From Caryophanales bacterium UBA7642 (GTDB taxonomy: Bacteria > Bacillota_I > Bacilli_A > RFN20 > CAG-288), in the NCBI GenBank assembly GCA_002483745.1, contig DLIM01000041.1, positions 19,046 through 55,886 on the forward strand: a stretch of 36,841 nucleotides of DNA. The letters run 5' to 3'. This document shows, one piece after another, positions 32,889 through 36,841 of the stretch (positions within the stretch are counted from its first letter, which is position 1; the number at the start of each line of letters is the position of its first letter). The notes under the pieces were generated by a model, which saw only the letters and a program-made list of their open reading frames with translations, made no database searches and was not told where the DNA came from. Position numbers and translations under genes: made by a program.

Positions 32889-34321
32889 ACATTAAGTTGC
32901 CCCTGTATCTCTTTCTTATGGTATTTTCTGATTATCGGATCCACTTCTTCATGGATGAATTCTTTTGTCTGAGAACTGCTTCGACCAGTGAACTTGGTGG
33001 GATTAATAATTTCTTGGATTTCTTTTTGACTGAGGTTAAAGAGCTGATCATTTTGAATTATTTCAAGCAGATGATTATCTTTTCCATCTTTTACTTCATC
33101 AGCAGTTTTCTGAGAATATTCCCTTAGTCTTTCATGGAGAACTTGTCTGTCTCCGCCTTTTTTGACAGCTTCCATCATGATATTCTCTGTAGCCATGAAA
33201 GGAAGATTATCGCTTACTCGTTTGGCAATGACTTTTTTGTTTACTACTAAGCCATCCGTGATATTGATATAGATGTTCAATATTGCATCTACACCTAAAA
33301 AACATTCAGAAATGGTTAGCCTTCTATTTGCGGAGTCATCAAGTGTTCTTTCTAGGAATTGTGTTCCGGAAGTAAAATCACTGTTTAATGAATTGATGAT
33401 AACATACCTTGATAGTCCTGACATTCTTTCGGCTCTCATAGGGTTTCTCTTATAAGGCATAGCAGAAGAACCTACTTGATCTTTTTCAAATGGCTCTTCT
33501 ATTTCCCTAAATGACTGAAGGATTCTTAGATCGTTAGAGAACTTATAGGCGGAGGAAGCAATCCCAGCCAAGCAATTAAGCAGGTAGGAATCTTCTTTAC
33601 GGGTATAGGTTTGGCCTGAAACCATGATAGCTTTCTTAAATCCCATTTTCTTAATGATGAGATCATCTAATCTTTTAACTTTCTTTTCGTTTCCTTGGAA
33701 GAGATCCATGAAACTTGCTTGGGTTCCTGTTGTTCCCTTGCATCCTAAAGGCCTTAAATTATCAACCTGGTAAGCTAGATTATTGATATCAATGACTAAT
33801 TCATTCATCCATAAGGTTGCTCTTTTTCCCATAGTTGTCATTTGAGCAGGCTGAAGATGAGTATAGGATAAGCAAGGCAAGTCTTTGTATTTAAGAGCGA
33901 ATCTCTTGAGATTGAAAAGGACCTGACTTAATTTTGAAAGAATTATTTTACTAGCTTCTTTCATGATGATCATATCGGTATTATCATCAACATAGCAGGA
34001 AGTTGCACCTAAATGGATGATACCTTTTGCATGGGGACACTGTAATCCATAGGCATAGATCTGAGCCATGACATCATGTTTGACAATCTTTTCCCGTTCT
34101 TTAGCGACATCAAGATTGAGATTGTCTTGGTTAGCTTTTAATTCATTGATCTGTTCATCAGTAATATCAAGGCCTAATTCCTTTTCTGCTTCTGCTAGAT
34201 AGACCCATAATTTTCTAAAGGTTTTAAATTTATATTCTTCAGAGAAGAGATGCTGCATCTCAAAACTAGCATATCGAGTAGACAAAGGAGAAACATAAGT
34301 AGAATAATTATTGCTATCCAT
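32885..34321 (-). CDS. purB: Adenylosuccinate lyase
   Basis: 478 residues of the fumarase/aspartase superfamily. It cleaves SAICAR and adenylosuccinate, releasing fumarate, in purine synthesis. The flexible signature loop SSAMPYKRNPM is at 285-295, catalytic-region THLQPAQ with His155 at 154-160, and the HDV motif at 82-84. The start ATG has AAAGGA upstream. The gene follows glycerate kinase by 52 bp and overlaps the next gene by ATGA. No other de novo purine gene adjoins it. Confidence 0.96.
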   Translation of the reverse strand: MDSNNYSTYVSPLSTRYASFEMQHLFSEEYKFKTFRKLWVYLAEAEKELGLDITDEQINELKANQDNLNLDVAKEREKIVKHDVMAQIYAYGLQCPHAKGIIHLGATSCYVDDNTDMIIMKEASKIILSKLSQVLFNLKRFALKYKDLPCLSYTHLQPAQMTTMGKRATLWMNELVIDINNLAYQVDNLRPLGCKGTTGTQASFMDLFQGNEKKVKRLDDLIIKKMGFKKAIMVSGQTYTRKEDSYLLNCLAGIASSAYKFSNDLRILQSFREIEEPFEKDQVGSSAMPYKRNPMRAERMSGLSRYVIINSLNSDFTSGTQFLERTLDDSANRRLTISECFLGVDAILNIYINITDGLVVNKKVIAKRVSDNLPFMATENIMMEAVKKGGDRQVLHERLREYSQKTADEVKDGKDNHLLEIIQNDQLFNLSQKEIQEIINPTKFTGRSSSQTKEFIHEEVDPIIRKYHKKEIQGQLNV

Positions 34322-34373
34322 GATTTGGGTCCTTTTATGCGTATTCTTATTTTATCAAAAAAGGTGATGGTTT

Positions 34374-35522
34374 TTAATCTTTTAATGACTGATAGTGCTT
34401 AAAAAGATAGGATTTAAAAGAATATATTAAATCCTTTGAGGCGTTTTCTTTTAGTTCTTTAAACGTAGGATACTTTTTTGTAGAAGTAGTTAAAAAGTCA
34501 GTGACTCCTAAGTCTATAAGACTGGGTTTGATTTCTTCGTCTATTATTCCACCGATTGCTAATAAAGGAACCTTCTTTATCTTACAGATACGGGCAATCC
34601 TAGAAATGGTTTTACCTGATAAGGTCTGCCTATCAATATGTCCTTCCCCAGTAATTACTAAGCTATCACTTGAGATAGAATTCTGAAAATTACTTTCTTC
34701 TAGGATTTCAACAGCTCCTGATTTGATTGTTCCCTTCAAATATAGTTTAGCGGCTAAGCCTAATCCTCCCGCGGCTCCGGCTCCTTTTTCTTTACTGAAA
34801 TCCAAATGAAGATCTTTTTTTATAACTTCGTTAAGATGATTCATGTTTGCCTCTAAAACAGGAAGATCTTTTTTACTAGCCCCTTTTTGGAGTGCATAGA
34901 CATAGGTAGCACCATTAGTTCCTAGAAGAGGATTCTCAACGTCAGAAAGAATTGTAAACGTACTTTCCATAATTCTTTTATCAAGATTAGAGATATCAAT
35001 ATGAGTTACCTCATTCAGGGTTCCTCCAGTCGGTAAAAAAGATTCTAAATTTCTATTTAGAAATCTTACCCCTAAACTACAAGCCATTCCGGAACCTAAA
35101 TCATTAGTGGAGGATCCGCCTATGCCTATCTTAAAATCTCTGATTCCTTTATTCAAAGCATCAATTATAGCTTCTCCAACACCATATGTAGTTGTCAAAG
35201 AAGGATTAGACTTGTCTCCTGCTAAAGCTAAACCACAGAATTTACAGCTTTCGATGACGGCTGTCTTCTTATTGACTATCAAATAAGAAGAATAGATATC
35301 TTTATGATAGAAAGGACCTGATGCTTCTATCTTTATTTCTTGATAATTATTCTTATAAAGAAATTTATATGAATCTAGAGTTCCATCTCCGCCATCAGCT
35401 AAGGGAAAAGAAATAATACTTGCCTTCTTATCAAAACTATTAATTACTTTGGAAAGCATTTCTATTACTTGAATAGAAGAGAGCGTTCCTTTGAAGTTAG
35501 AAGGAGCTAGTACAAATTCCAT
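34374..35522 (-). CDS. Glycerate kinase (GlxK/GarK family)
   Basis: 382 residues from the ATG at 35522, chosen because GAGGAG lies just upstream and the family N terminus (MEFVLAPSNFKGTLSS) begins there; a longer frame to 35597 would overlap the divergent gene. It phosphorylates D-glycerate using ATP; whether to 2- or 3-phosphoglycerate cannot be read. Conserved segments are PLADGGDGT, CGLAL, IGIGGSSTNDLGSGMA, KEKGAGAAGGLG and ITGEGHIDRQTLSGKT. It begins the minus-strand operon with purB downstream. Confidence 0.93.
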   Translation of the reverse strand: MEFVLAPSNFKGTLSSIQVIEMLSKVINSFDKKASIISFPLADGGDGTLDSYKFLYKNNYQEIKIEASGPFYHKDIYSSYLIVNKKTAVIESCKFCGLALAGDKSNPSLTTTYGVGEAIIDALNKGIRDFKIGIGGSSTNDLGSGMACSLGVRFLNRNLESFLPTGGTLNEVTHIDISNLDKRIMESTFTILSDVENPLLGTNGATYVYALQKGASKKDLPVLEANMNHLNEVIKKDLHLDFSKEKGAGAAGGLGLAAKLYLKGTIKSGAVEILEESNFQNSISSDSLVITGEGHIDRQTLSGKTISRIARICKIKKVPLLAIGGIIDEEIKPSLIDLGVTDFLTTSTKKYPTFKELKENASKDLIYSFKSYLFKHYQSLKD

Positions 35523-35549
35523 TTTCTTTTCTCCTCTTTGTTTATTCCA

Positions 35550-35574
35550 TGCTATCATTATTCTACTCGAGGTA
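35550..35574 (+). promoter_or_regulatory. Promoter and ribosome site of the DUF308 gene
   Basis: An extended -10 TG-C-TATCAT lies at 35550-35558 and GAGGT at about 35570-35574, 7 nt before the ATG at 35582. It shares the 59-bp divergent gap with the glycerate kinase start, so the two promoters overlap. Confidence 0.5.
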
Positions 35575-35581
35575 ATATTCA

Positions 35582-36127
35582 ATGAGTGATAAAACAACTA
35601 AAATTACGATTTCGTCTAAAGGTATGCTGATAATTGAATCAACTTTGCTATTAATTATAGGTATTCTCTTCTGCTGTTCTGTTTCTGTTAACCAAATGGT
35701 TAATTACTGCTTAGGAATCCTTTTGATCCTTTGTGGTATCTTCACTATCGTTACTTGCTATATCCAGAAACATACTGCTTTCTCAGCTGAGGGTGTCAGT
35801 GCTTCCGGTCTTATTTCTTTAGGTGTCTTCTGCTTCTTAGTCGGCTTTAATTTCTCGGCTTTTATTGATTTATTCTTAGCTACCGCTGGTGCCTTACTTC
35901 TTCTTGATGGAGTTATAGGTTTAATCTCTAAGAGAAATACCACTGCTGTTATTGTGGAATTAGTCTTAGGTGCTGTTATGCTCACTTTAGGATTATGCTT
36001 ATGGCTTATTCCTAAGTTTGGTACTTATTCTGAAGTAGTTATGGGTGTTATCTTCATTGTCTTAGGTGTCTTTGGCTTAGTCTTTGCCTTTCTTCCAGAT
36101 TCAAAGAAAAAGAATCTTTCAAAGTAG
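35582..36127 (+). CDS. DUF308/HdeD-like membrane protein
   Basis: 181 residues with about six short membrane helices (near 13-32, 34-55, 72-90, 93-113, 120-140 and 148-170) and a Lys-rich C terminus, typical of DUF308 (HdeD-like) proteins. Small-residue patterns such as LGVFCFLVGF and GALLLLDGVIGL fit the family's repeated two-helix units. The physiological role is not established; HdeD in E. coli is linked to acid stress. Single gene with a strong terminator after it. Confidence 0.8.
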   Translation: MSDKTTKITISSKGMLIIESTLLLIIGILFCCSVSVNQMVNYCLGILLILCGIFTIVTCYIQKHTAFSAEGVSASGLISLGVFCFLVGFNFSAFIDLFLATAGALLLLDGVIGLISKRNTTAVIVELVLGAVMLTLGLCLWLIPKFGTYSEVVMGVIFIVLGVFGLVFAFLPDSKKKNLSK

Positions 36128-36143
36128 TAATTAAAAGTTAATG

Positions 36144-36180
36144 ACTGCCCTAGGCAAAAAGCCCAGGGCAGTTTTCTTTT
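36144..36180 (+). terminator. Intrinsic terminator of the DUF308 gene
   Basis: ACTGCCCTAGGC at 36144-36155 pairs with GCCCAGGGCAGT at 36161-36172, with one A/C mismatch and an AAAAA loop. TTTTCTTTT follows. Confidence 0.9.
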
Positions 36181-36184
36181 AGAG

Positions 36185-36190
36185 TATACT
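36185..36190 (+). promoter_or_regulatory. -10 of the glycosylase gene, leaderless spacing
   Basis: TATACT ends exactly 6 nt (TTAGTT) before the ATG at 36197. The same TAGTT-ATG context precedes gmk. No Shine-Dalgarno is present. Confidence 0.5.
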
Positions 36191-36196
36191 TTAGTT

Positions 36197-36685
36197 ATGG
36201 AATATCAGCACATTACTCACAAAGACTTTGGACCTTTTATTCAAAAAGATAGTAAGATTTTAATCTTAGGTTCTTTGCCATCAATAGGTTCAAGGAAAGC
36301 AAAGTTTTACTATGCTTATAAGACCAATCGCTTTTTTAAGATACTTGCTCAGCTTTTTAACGAAGGAGAACCTTTATCAACTGATGAAAGAAAAGAATTT
36401 TTAATAAAGCACAAAATAGCTTTATTTGATGTTATTAAAGAATGCGATATTAAAGGCTCTAGCGATTCTTCAATCAAGAATGTGGTGGTTAATGATATTC
36501 CTTCTTTAATTAAGAATACTAATATTAAAAGGATTTTTACAACAGGTAAGACTGGAACAGACTTATATCATACATATTTAGGAAATGATAATATTTATCT
36601 CCCTTCACCCTCTGCGGCAAATGCTTCCATGTCTATAGAGAATTTAATCAAGGCTTATCAAGTTATTCTTTCTTATCTTATGTAA
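36197..36685 (+). CDS. DNA-deoxyinosine glycosylase (UDG superfamily)
   Basis: 162 residues in the hypoxanthine-DNA glycosylase branch of the uracil-DNA glycosylase superfamily. Motif 1 is LGSLPSIGSRKAKFYYAYKTNRFF at about 30-53, where the family usually has GSxPG...S..QYY.hP.N.FW; Gly is replaced by Ser and Pro by Lys. Motif 2 is LPSPSAANAS at 135-144. It would excise deaminated bases (hypoxanthine from adenine) as the first step of base excision repair. Active-site variation makes the substrate less certain. Predicted leaderless start, with the terminator of the previous gene just upstream. Confidence 0.85.
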   Translation: MEYQHITHKDFGPFIQKDSKILILGSLPSIGSRKAKFYYAYKTNRFFKILAQLFNEGEPLSTDERKEFLIKHKIALFDVIKECDIKGSSDSSIKNVVVNDIPSLIKNTNIKRIFTTGKTGTDLYHTYLGNDNIYLPSPSAANASMSIENLIKAYQVILSYLM

Positions 36686-36709
36686 AGCTATTAAACAGGC
36701 TTTATTAAT

Positions 36710-36738
36710 TTGAATAATGACCTTTAATTTGCTAATAT
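36710..36738 (+). promoter_or_regulatory. tRNA-Ala promoter
   Basis: TTGAAT at 36710-36715, a 17-nt spacer, and TATA-like TAATAT at 36733-36738 preceded by TGC (extended -10). The start should be near 36745, just before the tRNA. Confidence 0.75.
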
Positions 36739-36749
36739 CTTTAGTCGCT

Positions 36750-36825
36750 GGGCCTGTAGCTCATTTGGGAGAGCGTCTCGTTCGCAACGAGAAGGTAGCG
36801 GGTTCGATCCCCGTCAGGTCCACCA
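36750..36825 (+). tRNA. tRNA-Ala (anticodon CGC)
   Basis: A 76-nt cloverleaf that folds fully by eye: acceptor GGGCCTG/CAGGTCC, D-stem GCTC/GAGC, anticodon stem TCTCG/CGAGA with loop TTCGCAA (anticodon CGC, reading GCG), and T-stem GCGGG/CCCGT with TTCGATC. The acceptor has the G3-U70 pair that identifies alanine tRNAs. The 3' CCA is encoded in the gene. Confidence 0.97.
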
Positions 36826-36841
36826 AATGGTCGCCAGACGC

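Noticed and set aside
35523..35597. Longer N terminus for glycerate kinase
   Set aside because: It would cross the divergent promoter region and overlap the DUF308 start; the family N terminus begins at 35522 after GAGGAG.
141..36685. TGA read as tryptophan (Mycoplasma-type code)
   Set aside because: TGA ends copA, the 983-residue activase, purB and the 27599 gene at typical ATGA overlaps, and tryptophan is encoded by TGG throughout.

Overview
This window is a gene-dense, low-GC bacterial chromosome segment. It has Shine-Dalgarno-led genes, many 4-bp ATGA-type overlaps and short intergenic gaps, and no stretch over 300 bases lacks a gene. Codon style, a PHP-type histidinol phosphatase, YebC, PriA, Gmk and fused MacB-like ABC exporters fit a Bacillota/Bacilli-type organism, perhaps an uncultured gut lineage near Erysipelotrichales; this placement is inference. 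TGA acts as a normal stop (copA/copZ junction, activase ORF, purB), so the Mycoplasma code is not used. There is no phage, transposase, CRISPR array or rRNA.

Layout: 141-3886 (+) holds deoD, a NERD-domain membrane protein, a copper-type P1B ATPase and a CopZ-like chaperone. 3964-5178 (+) is a polytopic membrane protein. 5181-9457 (+) is a two-gene 2-hydroxyacyl-CoA dehydratase activase/double-cubane-type reductase system that is often one ~1400-residue polypeptide. 9418-10176 (-) is an orphan gene. guaA follows at 10361-11902 (+). 12008-16258 (+) is an AT-richer three-gene block: an exported beta-rich protein and two fused ABC ATPase/permeases. 16260-16841 (-) is a flavodoxin-fold oxidoreductase. 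16916-21184 (+) is a PHP phosphatase, two membrane family-2 glycosyltransferases and a GNAT acetyltransferase. 21348-26672 (+) is a four-gene unit: alpha/beta-hydrolase peptidase, predicted beta-propeller, helical protein and a large MacB-like ABC exporter. yebC stands alone. 27599-28385 (+) is a pair of small hypothetical genes that meets the minus-strand operon (glycerate kinase, purB, zinc-ribbon membrane protein, gmk, priA, DUF1904-like) at a bidirectional terminator. The window closes with a DUF308 membrane protein, a UDG-superfamily glycosylase and tRNA-Ala(CGC).

Themes: purine metabolism recurs (deoD, guaA, purB, gmk) in separate units. Export and cell-surface functions dominate the accessory part (three fused ABC exporters, two glycosyltransferases). 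Promoters often carry an extended -10 of the form TGnTATAAT. In several genes the -10 sits only 6-9 nt before ATG with no Shine-Dalgarno, which predicts leaderless mRNAs. The most interesting loci are the exported protein plus paired ABC block (12008-16258), the split activase/reductase (5181-9457) and the peptidase-propeller-ABC operon (21348-26672).
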